Below are positions 19,532 through 27,587 of a stretch of 64,000 nucleotides of DNA, in pieces. Source of the DNA: an uncultured Bacteroidota bacterium (lineage in GTDB: Bacteria; Bacteroidota; Bacteroidia; Flavobacteriales; Flavobacteriaceae); the NCBI GenBank assembly GCA_902614065.1, contig CACMJT010000007.1:23525-87524 (forward strand), given 5' to 3'. Position numbers and translations under genes: made by a program. Numbering within the stretch: the stretch's first letter is position 1; each line of letters opens with the position of its first letter. The notes under the pieces are model-generated. The model saw only the letters and a list, made by a program, of their open reading frames with translations, made no database searches and was not told the DNA's origin.

Positions 19532-20718
19532 TGAATTATGAAGAGTCCATAGAATGGCTCAACACTATTCCATTATCCTTTGACAGGGAAAATAAAAATT
19601 ATGAATTTAAGTTAGATGGAATAAAAGCCTTTCTTTCTTACTTAAATAATCCACAATCAAACTTAAAGATTATTCATGTTGGTGGAACAAATGGAAAGGG
19701 TTCTACGTGCTCCGTTATTTCATCTGTATTACAAGAGTCAGGATTTAAAATAGGCGCTTTTACATCTCCCCACATTAAAGATTTTCGTGAAAGAATTCGA
19801 ATTGGAAAAGATTTTATTGATAGAGATTTTGTTAGAGAATTTATCATGAATAACCACTTTAAAATTGAAAGTTTAGGTCTCACATGCTTTGAAATTTCAT
19901 TTGCGATGGCAGTAGATTATTTTTCAAAAAATATGCTTGATTATGCAATAATTGAGGTTGGCTTGGGTGGTAGGTTAGATGCAACAAATGTTGTAGAGCC
20001 AGTTGTATCCTTAATAACAAATATCGGTTACGATCACAAAGAATTTTTAGGTAATAGTTTAGAAGAAATTGCCATGGAAAAAGCAGGAATAATTAAACAC
20101 AATAAGCCTATTGTGATTGGAGAAAAAAATGAAAAAATCAGAAATTTACTCAAGATTGAAGCATATAAAAAATCTGCTCCAATTTACTTTTCAAAAATGT
20201 CACAAGAATACAAAAGTGATTTAACTGGTCCTTTTATCCAAAAGAATATTTCACTTGCTCTGAAAGCTTTAGACACTCTGAAGCTTGGAATTGAAAAGAA
20301 AGATATTGAAAAAGGAATTCTGAATGTTAAAGAAAATACAAAGATTTATGGTAGGTGGGATTTGATTGGGAAAAAACCCAAAATTATATTTGATGCAGGA
20401 CATAATATTTCAGCTCTAACCATATCCATATTAAATTTAGAAAAATCATCAAAAGTGGTTTTCGGAACATTAGAAAAAAAAGATCAGCATAATATTTTTG
20501 AAATTTTTCCGACAAGTTTTAGATATTATTTTTGCCCTGTCCCATCCAAACGGAGCATGTCAATGGACAAAATCGAAAATGAAGTTTCAAAAAGGGGGTT
20601 AAACTATTCTTTTCATGATAATGTAAGTAATGCTTTGAGTGCTGCTGTTAAAGATTCTAACGAAAGTGATACTATTCTGGTTACAGGCTCAACTTTTCTT
20701 TTTTCTGACTTATACTAG
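19531..20718 (+). CDS. folC: Folylpolyglutamate synthase / dihydrofolate synthase
   Basis: ATP-dependent Mur-ligase-family enzyme that makes dihydrofolate from dihydropteroate and adds glutamates to folates. 395 residues. P-loop GGTNGKGSTC at 51-60, then TSPHIKDFRERIRIG, EVGLGGRLDATN, ITNIGYDHKEFLG and the C-terminal FDAGHN motif near 287, all diagnostic. It overlaps the nhaD stop by one base. The C-terminal domain is slightly short but complete (VTGSTFLFSDLY). Confidence 0.95.
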   Translation: MNYEESIEWLNTIPLSFDRENKNYEFKLDGIKAFLSYLNNPQSNLKIIHVGGTNGKGSTCSVISSVLQESGFKIGAFTSPHIKDFRERIRIGKDFIDRDFVREFIMNNHFKIESLGLTCFEISFAMAVDYFSKNMLDYAIIEVGLGGRLDATNVVEPVVSLITNIGYDHKEFLGNSLEEIAMEKAGIIKHNKPIVIGEKNEKIRNLLKIEAYKKSAPIYFSKMSQEYKSDLTGPFIQKNISLALKALDTLKLGIEKKDIEKGILNVKENTKIYGRWDLIGKKPKIIFDAGHNISALTISILNLEKSSKVVFGTLEKKDQHNIFEIFPTSFRYYFCPVPSKRSMSMDKIENEVSKRGLNYSFHDNVSNALSAAVKDSNESDTILVTGSTFLFSDLY

Positions 20719-20733
20719 TATACATAATTATAT

Positions 20734-20741
20734 TATATTTG
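20734..20741 (+). promoter_or_regulatory. -7 promoter box TATATTTG of tRNA-Val
   Basis: Exact TAnnTTTG, ten bases upstream of the mature 5' end of tRNA-Val, so the precursor would carry only a few extra 5' bases. Confidence 0.65.
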
Positions 20742-20751
20742 GCCTTCCTTA

Positions 20752-20826
20752 GGGCGCTTAGCTCAGTTGGTTCAGAGCACTTGGTTTACACCCAAGGGGT
20801 CGGGGGTTCGAATCCCTCAGCGCCCA
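20752..20826 (+). tRNA. tRNA-Val (anticodon TAC)
   Basis: 75-base cloverleaf. Acceptor stem GGGCGCT pairs with AGCGCCC, discriminator A. The anticodon arm CTTGG-TTTACAC-CCAAG places TAC at 34-36. The T arm is GGGGG-TTCGAAT-CCCTC-like. CCA is not encoded. It has its own promoter box upstream and a hairpin terminator downstream. Confidence 0.95.
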
Positions 20827-20834
20827 CAATTCAT

Positions 20835-20893
20835 AATCCTTTGGTGAAGCAAAAAGCTTAGTTCTAAGTAAACAGTAATCAAAGGATTTTTTA
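20835..20893 (+). terminator. Hairpin terminator after tRNA-Val
   Basis: A 9-bp perfect stem (AATCCTTTG at 20835-20843 with CAAAGGATT at 20880-20888) running into six T residues. The 36-base loop contains further small inverted repeats (AAGC/GCTT and CTTAG/CTAAG), so the structure is branched. The T run exists only for plus-strand transcription, so it serves the tRNA rather than the convergent gene at 20904. Confidence 0.75.
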
Positions 20894-20903
20894 TTTGTAA
20901 ATT

Positions 20904-22091
20904 CTAATTAGAGTAAAGAAATTGTGTTTGAATTGGAACACCATAAAGTGATTCCAATTCCTTGATATTATCCTTGTAAACTTTTGTCTCAGGTGGTACA
21001 CTAAAATTTTCCCAAAAAAACTTGTTATAAGGCACTTTATATAAAGACATATCTTTTTGCTCCATATCAAAAAAACTATCAAATTTTGATTTATCTTCAA
21101 TAAGTTTTGTAACGAATAGTTCGTGTCTAAATGAAACTGGATAAAACTCCTTGACTTTTTGACCAGAATTAATCATGGTTTTTTTAACATTTTCAGGAAG
21201 ACGTCGAGCACCAACCCACTCTCTGGTCATATAGCTTAAATATAGTTTACCTACACTGTTCTTTTTATAAATCCAAATGCTATTCGCGTATTTACCAACT
21301 TTTGGATCTCTTTCATACTCGAGTCTGAAAATTTTAAATGATTCGTAGCCTATATACATCGTTATTTTTGCATTCTCTTTGTCTATTCCCTCAAAAATTA
21401 AAACATCTTCTCCATCATATGATGAATTACCAATTTTCTTCCATTTATAACTTTTGGTCCTAACTCCTTTTCTGAGTGGATTACTCCATTCCGTGTATCT
21501 CAATGGATGAAATTGCGATTGGTTTTTTACAAATCTGTAATCTGATGATTTTCTTATATTTTCAACACTTGCTCTCACAATATTTGAGTTTGGTCCTTGA
21601 TCAATTGCCTTAATGAAGTGTTCTATAAAAAAACGACATTTGTTTTCCTCGACATCCCATCTTCTGTATAGAATATTGAGTTGATGAGACTTACTAATTG
21701 TATTTATTTTCAAAGATTTAATAGCTTGATTAATGTAATTTATGGGGGTTTTCACAACCACCTCATCAAGTGCTGTTAGCTTTTCTTTTAAAATTATTTT
21801 TTTGTCTCTGCTATTAATAAAATCTTGAACATTAATTTTTATTGTTTCAAATCCTATGGAAGATATTTCAAGAATGTCGTTGAGTTCATTTTTGGTTACT
21901 AAGAAAGAAAATGTACCTTCCATCGTTGATGTAGTTCCAATATTTTTTTTTAAGATACCTACAGCTGCGAAGGGAACTTCATAATCAAACTCATCCACAA
22001 CTGAACCCTCAATTATAATATTTTGGGTAGATACTATTTGAGTAAAAAAAAGAAAAGCAATTAAAATATATAAACTACTTTTAAAATTCAT
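20904..22091 (-). CDS. Carboxypeptidase-regulatory-domain envelope protein
   Basis: A 395-residue exported protein. The signal peptide is NFKSSLYILIAFLFFTQIVSTQ, followed by a CarboxypepD_reg-like beta-sandwich (GSVVDEFDYEVPFAAVGILKKNIGTTSTMEGTFSF) and the linker ALDEVVVKTP seen in many Bacteroidota proteins that carry this domain. The remaining 270 residues have no recognised catalytic motif. I moved the start to the ATG at 22091: an upstream ATG would add 14 residues before the signal peptide and overlap the divergent DoxX-like gene. No TonB-receptor barrel is present. Role unknown. Confidence 0.8.
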   Translation of the reverse strand: MNFKSSLYILIAFLFFTQIVSTQNIIIEGSVVDEFDYEVPFAAVGILKKNIGTTSTMEGTFSFLVTKNELNDILEISSIGFETIKINVQDFINSRDKKIILKEKLTALDEVVVKTPINYINQAIKSLKINTISKSHQLNILYRRWDVEENKCRFFIEHFIKAIDQGPNSNIVRASVENIRKSSDYRFVKNQSQFHPLRYTEWSNPLRKGVRTKSYKWKKIGNSSYDGEDVLIFEGIDKENAKITMYIGYESFKIFRLEYERDPKVGKYANSIWIYKKNSVGKLYLSYMTREWVGARRLPENVKKTMINSGQKVKEFYPVSFRHELFVTKLIEDKSKFDSFFDMEQKDMSLYKVPYNKFFWENFSVPPETKVYKDNIKELESLYGVPIQTQFLYSN

Positions 22092-22110
22092 TCTTTTAAA
22101 TATAAGAATT

Positions 22111-22587
22111 ATGTTTTTTGAAAATAAAGACAAATTAGCCTTTAAATTTAAACTAATTACTATTTACGTTATGGCAATATTTTACATCAACGTAGGAATT
22201 GGTCATTTTATAAATCCTGACTTTTTTTTAGTCATTGTCCCAGACTATCTTCCTTATCATCTATTCCTTGTTTACATTTCAGGCTTGTTTGAAATTATTT
22301 TTGGTGTCTCATTGCTTTTTAAAAAATCAAGAAAATTTGGTGCAATTGGATTAATCTTTCTTTTAATTTTAGTCTTTCCGGCAAATATTTTCCTTTTTCA
22401 ATCTTTGGAAGCGCAATCAGTTTATGAAATTTCTAAGAACAAAGCATTGGTTAGAATGTTTTTTCAAGCTCCATTGATATTGATTGCTTTTTGGCACTCT
22501 CTTGAGAAAGTACATAGGTATTTTGATATCTTTTGTATAATAATTTTTATACCAACAATTTTATTTTTCATTAGTCTTTCCAGTTAG
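22111..22587 (+). CDS. DoxX-like integral membrane protein
   Basis: A 158-residue protein with four hydrophobic helices, matching the DoxX_2 group: INVGIGHFINPDFF in helix 1, then LFLVYISGLFEIIFGVSLLFKKSRKFGAIGLIFLLILVFPANIFLF. DoxX-like proteins are of uncertain function, sometimes linked to quinone redox or thiosulfate handling. The gene is divergent from 20904-22091 with a 19-base gap and converges on the DUF1295 gene with a 17-base stop overlap. Confidence 0.8.
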   Translation: MFFENKDKLAFKFKLITIYVMAIFYINVGIGHFINPDFFLVIVPDYLPYHLFLVYISGLFEIIFGVSLLFKKSRKFGAIGLIFLLILVFPANIFLFQSLEAQSVYEISKNKALVRMFFQAPLILIAFWHSLEKVHRYFDIFCIIIFIPTILFFISLSS

Positions 22588-23512
22588 ATTTAAATCTACC
22601 CAAAAACATTGGTACATTCATTTGGTATTCTTTGTATTTGGGATACTTGGCTGCACTTATTTCTTCACTAAATTTCGCACTATTGTAAAATAGAATCACC
22701 AATAGAATACAACCTGCAATAGACCAGTTTAGAATTTCACCAGTAGCAGAAATACTAAACAGATAAAAAATAATCCAAATTATTTGTTCACAAGTAAAGT
22801 TGGGATGTCTTGAATAAGACCATAGCCCACTTGTCAAAAAACCTTTTTTATAATCTCCTGCTAATTCAGACTTTGACTTAATTTTCTCATATTTTGAGGT
22901 TTGAAAATTATATTGCTGTTGATCTGAAATTGTTTCAAGAATTATAAACAGAAGCATTAAAAAACCAATTAAATAATCAAAAAAACTTATCTCATTTCCA
23001 CCTGTCCAAGCAGCTAAAATTGGAAGAGTGAATAAAAAAATTAGCCCCATTTGATAAAAACAAATAAAAAATAAATTAAAAAGAGACCAATTAAGTTGTC
23101 GTTTTAACCAGGGGGTTTTCTTTCTTAATATCTTCCAGCGATAATCCTCTTCACCCCTCCAAAAATATATGCTATAACCTCCTCTTCTAGCAAAATTCAA
23201 AGTAAGTCTGACTCCCCAGATCGAAACTAAAGTTGACATCAAAAGCATTCTTGAATCAAAATCAGACTGAATTGTAAAATACCATACGTAAACAATTGGT
23301 ATGATGCTCCATATTTTATCAATTTGACTGTAATTCTTAGTAATTTCACCAATTAAGAAACAAGTTAAAGCAGAAAATAAATAAATTTTAGTGGCAAAAA
23401 ATAAACTTTCGCTTTGAGGTGGATTTAAATTAAGTGAAAAAAAACCACTAAAAAAAAACAGATAAGTTAAGCTTACTATGCTTAGAATTAATATAAATAC
23501 TTTCTTAAACAC
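22571..23512 (-). CDS. DUF1295 membrane protein (steroid 5-alpha-reductase-like)
   Basis: A 313-residue multi-pass membrane protein. The C-terminal half carries the family hallmarks GLWSYSRHPNFTCEQIIWIIFYL and the closing YPKYKEYQMNVPMFLGRFK, typical of the ICMT/5-alpha-reductase fold; WGVRLTLNFARRGGY is also conserved. The substrate is unknown. The start is GTG, with a TAAATTTA element exactly four bases upstream; this is part of a 22-base palindrome shared with the divergent hydrolase gene. Confidence 0.85.
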   Translation of the reverse strand: MFKKVFILILSIVSLTYLFFFSGFFSLNLNPPQSESLFFATKIYLFSALTCFLIGEITKNYSQIDKIWSIIPIVYVWYFTIQSDFDSRMLLMSTLVSIWGVRLTLNFARRGGYSIYFWRGEEDYRWKILRKKTPWLKRQLNWSLFNLFFICFYQMGLIFLFTLPILAAWTGGNEISFFDYLIGFLMLLFIILETISDQQQYNFQTSKYEKIKSKSELAGDYKKGFLTSGLWSYSRHPNFTCEQIIWIIFYLFSISATGEILNWSIAGCILLVILFYNSAKFSEEISAAKYPKYKEYQMNVPMFLGRFKSNWKD

Positions 23513-23513
23513 T

Positions 23514-23535
23514 TTTTAAATTTATAAATTTAAAA
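23514..23535. promoter_or_regulatory. 22-bp perfect palindrome in a 28-bp divergent spacer
   Basis: The whole non-coding gap between two divergent start codons is 28 bases, and 22 of them form a perfect AT-only palindrome (TTTTAAATTTATA then its mirror). It offers a symmetric TAAATTTA -7-like box to both strands. It may be a bidirectional promoter or a dimeric regulator site. Confidence 0.45.
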
Positions 23536-23540
23536 GTATA

Positions 23541-24491
23541 ATGATTTCAAATTTTTATTCAACATTACTTTTTTTATTATCGTTTGCTTTTACTTTAGCC
23601 CAAAGCAACAATACCATAATTGACTCACTAATAAGTCAAGGTAATATTACATTTTACCAAAATATTGAATATGGAAAAAATGAAAGAAACAAACTAGATC
23701 TTTTAATCCCAAGGTCAAATTCAAAAACACCTCTAGTCATATACTTACACGGAGGTGGATACAAAGGTGGAAAAAAAGAAAACTCCTACAGAAAAAATAA
23801 CATTGGAAGAGTCAATGAAATTTTAAATAACAAAATTGCATTTGCTACTATAAACTATACTTTTCTAAATAATGAAAACGGCTTAATTTCATCACTCAAT
23901 GATGCAAAGTTAGCTTTACAGTTTTTAAAACATAACCATGATAAATTTAACTTAGATAAAAATAGAGTGGTCATTTGGGGCGTATCCTCAGGTGCTAACT
24001 CCGTACTCTGGCTAGGACTATCTGATGATATGGCTGATTTAAAAAGTGAGAATAAAGTTCTGAGAGAATCCACTCGAGTTCAGGGAATTATTTCCATAAA
24101 TGGTGCTCACTCATTCAATAGTCACAACTGGAAAAAAATGATAAATATGCCCGACAAAATGTTTGATTTTATGATAAAACGGTTCTTGAAGTACCCAGGA
24201 ATGGATGTGGATAAATGGTTAGTAAATTATAAGCTCGAAAAGTATCAAGAGGCTATCGACTATTTTGATTTCATGGATTCATCTGACCCACCTATTTTAG
24301 TTGCTAATTATGGTGATATGGTACCAAAATCACTATCCAGTTTTAATCATCATCCAATACACGCAAAATATTTAAAGCAAAGGGCTGATTCACTTTCAAT
24401 AGAAAATTATGTCTTTGCCCCAGAGCTAGGTATTGAAAGTAAAGAAGTAATTGGTATTGTTGACTTCATATTTAAACAACTCACGGATTAA
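23541..24491 (+). CDS. Alpha/beta hydrolase, secreted, catalytic His apparently lost
   Basis: A 316-residue exported protein of the carboxylesterase/BD-FAE-like group. A signal peptide (FLLSFAFTLAQS) precedes LVIYLHGGGYKGGKK (oxyanion HGGG) and the nucleophile elbow GVSSG near 155. A late Asp is in NYGDMVPKS. The block normally written P-G-x-G-H reads APELGIESKEV, so the expected C-terminal His is Ile and no His follows it; nearby HHPIHAKYL is the usual pre-motif. The protein may be inactive, or use another residue. Upstream of the DUF1800-DUF1501 pair, same strand. Confidence 0.8.
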   Translation: MISNFYSTLLFLLSFAFTLAQSNNTIIDSLISQGNITFYQNIEYGKNERNKLDLLIPRSNSKTPLVIYLHGGGYKGGKKENSYRKNNIGRVNEILNNKIAFATINYTFLNNENGLISSLNDAKLALQFLKHNHDKFNLDKNRVVIWGVSSGANSVLWLGLSDDMADLKSENKVLRESTRVQGIISINGAHSFNSHNWKKMINMPDKMFDFMIKRFLKYPGMDVDKWLVNYKLEKYQEAIDYFDFMDSSDPPILVANYGDMVPKSLSSFNHHPIHAKYLKQRADSLSIENYVFAPELGIESKEVIGIVDFIFKQLTD

Positions 24492-24513
24492 TTAATAATT
24501 AAAAAAAAATTCA

Positions 24514-24521
24514 GATATTTG
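24514..24521 (+). promoter_or_regulatory. -7-like box GATATTTG
   Basis: One mismatch to TAnnTTTG, four bases upstream of the DUF1800 ATG at 24526. The spacing matches other starts in this window and supports this start codon. Confidence 0.4.
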
Positions 24522-24525
24522 AAGT

Positions 24526-25980
24526 ATGGTTGTGAGTTGTAATAACGGTACGTTATCTACTTTTGTCCCAACAGATAATAATCCATGGGATATTTCCAAA
24601 GTTTTGCTTGTTTTCAGGAGACTAGGTTTTGGAATAAAGCACTCGGATATTGCTTCAAAATTGTCTCTTACACCATCTGAGCTGATCGACGAATTAATTG
24701 ATAATGCCAAAAATTTACCTCCAACACCCGATCCTGGTTGGGCGCATTGGACAAATACTGATTTTAGAAATGCTGGAGGTAATAGAGGTCCATTCTACAG
24801 AAACCATCAAAAAATTGTATTTCAAGATTTTTTAAATAATGACATGCGTGATCGATTAACATTGTTTTGGAGCAATCATTTTGTAACTGAGTATTACATG
24901 TACAATCATCCAGCATATACATTTAGATATTACAACAATTTACAATCTAATGTCTTAGGAAATTTCAAAAATTTTGTTTCTGTTATAGGGTTGGATGATG
25001 CTATGCTAATGTATTTGAATGGATATGAAAACAGAAATAATGCCCCAAACGAAAACTATGCAAGAGAACTTTATGAATTGTTTACATTGGGTGAGGGTAA
25101 CGGATACACTCAAGATGACATAACCGAAACTGCAAGGGCTTTGACAGGATATAACAACAGACAGGATGGAGGACCAATTTATTTCAATCCTAACAGGTTT
25201 GATAATGGAGAAAAAACCATTTTTGGAAGAAAGGGAAACTGGAATTATGATGACGTGATAAATATTTTATTTGAAGAAAAAAGTGACTTAATTTCAAATT
25301 TTATTGTTAGAAAATTATACAAACATTTTGTAAGTCCAGATGTAAATGAAGCCATTGTTGATGAATTAGCTCTATATTTTATCAATAATAACTTTGAGTT
25401 GGAGCCACTTTATAGAAAGCTTTTTAAAAGCGAACACTTTTTCAACTCTTTTTCAAGCAATGTTTTAATTAAAAGTCCGGTAGACCTGATGGTTTTCATT
25501 GAAAAGGAGTTTGACTTTGAAAAACCAGATAATTTTAGTGATAACTTAAATAATTATCTAAGAGCTAGGTGTAGTGATATGGGTCAAGAAATATTAAACC
25601 CAATTGATGTAGCAGGTTGGCAAGAAAATCATGACTGGATTTCCACTGGGACTTTACCAATGAGATGGGAATTTTCTGACTATTTATTGTCAAGGTATTG
25701 GATTAAGAATAAAGAACAATTTAGAAATTATGCGATTAGTATTGTTGGAATTGAAGAAACCAATCCTGTTGAAATTGTTAAAAAAATTAATAAATACATG
25801 TTTTGTAATTATAATTTGATGGATGATGAGTTGAATGATGCCTTGGCTGCCTTCAAAGGAGATGTGCCAGACGATTATTTTAATGGAGGGGGATGGACCC
25901 TGAACGAAAGCTATGCACCAAACCAAGTTTATGCATTACTGTTGTTTTTTGTGAAACTTCCTGAATATCAATTGAAATGA
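24526..25980 (+). CDS. DUF1800 protein
   Basis: A 484-residue protein of a widespread family that is nearly always paired with DUF1501, as here. Diagnostic stretches are FRRLGFGIKHSDI near the N-terminus, LFWSNHFVTEYY, NENYARELYELFTLGEGNGYTQDDITETARALTGY, and IDVAGWQENHDW near the end. Unlike many homologues no signal peptide is visible: a stop lies two codons upstream of the ATG, so the frame cannot be extended. The biochemical role is unknown. It overlaps the next gene by ATGA. Confidence 0.88.
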   Translation: MVVSCNNGTLSTFVPTDNNPWDISKVLLVFRRLGFGIKHSDIASKLSLTPSELIDELIDNAKNLPPTPDPGWAHWTNTDFRNAGGNRGPFYRNHQKIVFQDFLNNDMRDRLTLFWSNHFVTEYYMYNHPAYTFRYYNNLQSNVLGNFKNFVSVIGLDDAMLMYLNGYENRNNAPNENYARELYELFTLGEGNGYTQDDITETARALTGYNNRQDGGPIYFNPNRFDNGEKTIFGRKGNWNYDDVINILFEEKSDLISNFIVRKLYKHFVSPDVNEAIVDELALYFINNNFELEPLYRKLFKSEHFFNSFSSNVLIKSPVDLMVFIEKEFDFEKPDNFSDNLNNYLRARCSDMGQEILNPIDVAGWQENHDWISTGTLPMRWEFSDYLLSRYWIKNKEQFRNYAISIVGIEETNPVEIVKKINKYMFCNYNLMDDELNDALAAFKGDVPDDYFNGGGWTLNESYAPNQVYALLLFFVKLPEYQLK

Positions 25981-27587
25981 GTAAAAAAAATTACTTAGAT
26001 TCTAAAAAGCATAGAGAAGAACACTCGAGATGGGATAGGAGAGGGTTTCTCAAAGTTTTAGGTATAGCAGGTGCAGGTTCTATTTCTCTTGGAAATACAA
26101 ATATCTCAGTCCTAAATTCTAATTTTTTAACTAACGCTTTATCTGATTCCTTGTCCGATCGGGTGTTGGTCTTAATAAGACTTAAAGGTGGTAACGATGG
26201 ATTAAATACAATTATCCCAGTTTATGATTATGATACATATGTTTCCAAAAGACCATCAATTCATATTCCGAAAAATAATTTGATTAGGTTGAATGATGAT
26301 TTTTCGATGCCCGATCATATGAGTAATTTATCGGGTTTTTGGGAAAATGGAAAAATGAGAATAGTCAATGGTGTTGGATATGAGGGTCAAAATTTATCAC
26401 ATTTTACCTCATCAGACTATTGGGCTACTGGATCAACAAATAAAAGTGATATGGTTTCATCTGGATGGCTTGGCAGGTATTACGATGAAAAATACTTTGA
26501 CTATACAACAAATCCACCTGAAAAACCTGTTGCCGTTCAAATTGGAAGTAATGCTAATTTAATTTTTAATGGCGCATCAAGAAATTATGCCTTTGCTGTG
26601 GCTAATGAGTCAAGACTCGAGAGAGTTGCTGAGAGAGGAGAATTCTACTCAACTCAAAATTTACCTGATTGCACTCACGGTGATCAGTTAGAGTTTTTGA
26701 GAAGAGTAAGTAATACAACATATGATTATGCAAAAGTTATTAATGATGCATTCAAATCTTCAACAGATTATAGTGGATATGAAACTGATGAGGGTTTAGA
26801 TAGACAATTAAGGCTAGTTGCTAAACTGATTAAGGGTGGTCTGGGTTCAAAAATTTACATGGTTTCAATTGGTGGTTTTGATACACACGGAAATCAAGCC
26901 CTAACACATCAATATCTATTATCCAGTTTATCATCTGCTGTTAAATCATTTTATGATGATTTGGCAGAGGATGGCTTCGATTCAAAAGTATTGTCAATGA
27001 CCTTTTCTGAATTTGGAAGAAGAGTCAGTGAAAATGGGTCCGAAGGTACGGACCATGGTTCAGCCGCTCCAGTGATGCTGTTTGGCTCACCTTTAAGAGG
27101 CAGTGGTTTTATTGGAAGTCATCCAAGTTTATCCAATTTGAATAGGAGAGGGAATATGTATAATACAATTGATTTTAGATCTATTTATCAAACCGTATTA
27201 ACAGATTGGTTGTGCGGTGATTCAAACTTTATAAATGCGGCAATGCTAGGAAATGAGTATGATTTACTTGGATTAGGCTTTGGATGTCAGGATTCAGATG
27301 TTGTTGATTACAATTCCTTACTCAATTATCATGCACCAATTTATTCAAATTATGATCAAAGGGTGAATTTAAATTTAAGGATTCAACAAACTCATAAGGT
27401 CAATATAAAAACGTTTGATATACTCGGTAGACATGTTAACACAATTTTTAGTGGTGATTTAATAAGGGGAGAGCATGAGTTCTCTATTAGCCACAACAAA
27501 AACGGAAAATTATCAGCTGGACAATATTTCTACAGAATTAATCTGGTTGGTGGCCCTACACTAAGTAAAGCTTTTGTTGTTAGATAG
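25977..27587 (+). CDS. DUF1501 protein with Tat signal and T9SS tail
   Basis: A 536-residue protein distantly related to sulfatases/phosphatases in fold (family knowledge). The N-terminus has a twin-arginine signal, RRGFLKVLGIAGAGSISLG. Core motifs are LIRLKGGNDGLNTIIP, GVGYEGQNLSHFTSSDYW, SIGGFDTHGNQ and TFSEFGRRVSENGSEGTDHGSAAP. The last 75 residues (KTFDILGRHVNTIF ... GQYFYRINLVGG ... KAFVVR) are a type A C-terminal sorting domain of the type IX secretion system. It would therefore leave the cytoplasm folded through Tat and then be put on the surface by T9SS. Coupled to DUF1800 by a 4-base overlap. Confidence 0.9.
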   Translation: MSKKNYLDSKKHREEHSRWDRRGFLKVLGIAGAGSISLGNTNISVLNSNFLTNALSDSLSDRVLVLIRLKGGNDGLNTIIPVYDYDTYVSKRPSIHIPKNNLIRLNDDFSMPDHMSNLSGFWENGKMRIVNGVGYEGQNLSHFTSSDYWATGSTNKSDMVSSGWLGRYYDEKYFDYTTNPPEKPVAVQIGSNANLIFNGASRNYAFAVANESRLERVAERGEFYSTQNLPDCTHGDQLEFLRRVSNTTYDYAKVINDAFKSSTDYSGYETDEGLDRQLRLVAKLIKGGLGSKIYMVSIGGFDTHGNQALTHQYLLSSLSSAVKSFYDDLAEDGFDSKVLSMTFSEFGRRVSENGSEGTDHGSAAPVMLFGSPLRGSGFIGSHPSLSNLNRRGNMYNTIDFRSIYQTVLTDWLCGDSNFINAAMLGNEYDLLGLGFGCQDSDVVDYNSLLNYHAPIYSNYDQRVNLNLRIQQTHKVNIKTFDILGRHVNTIFSGDLIRGEHEFSISHNKNGKLSAGQYFYRINLVGGPTLSKAFVVR

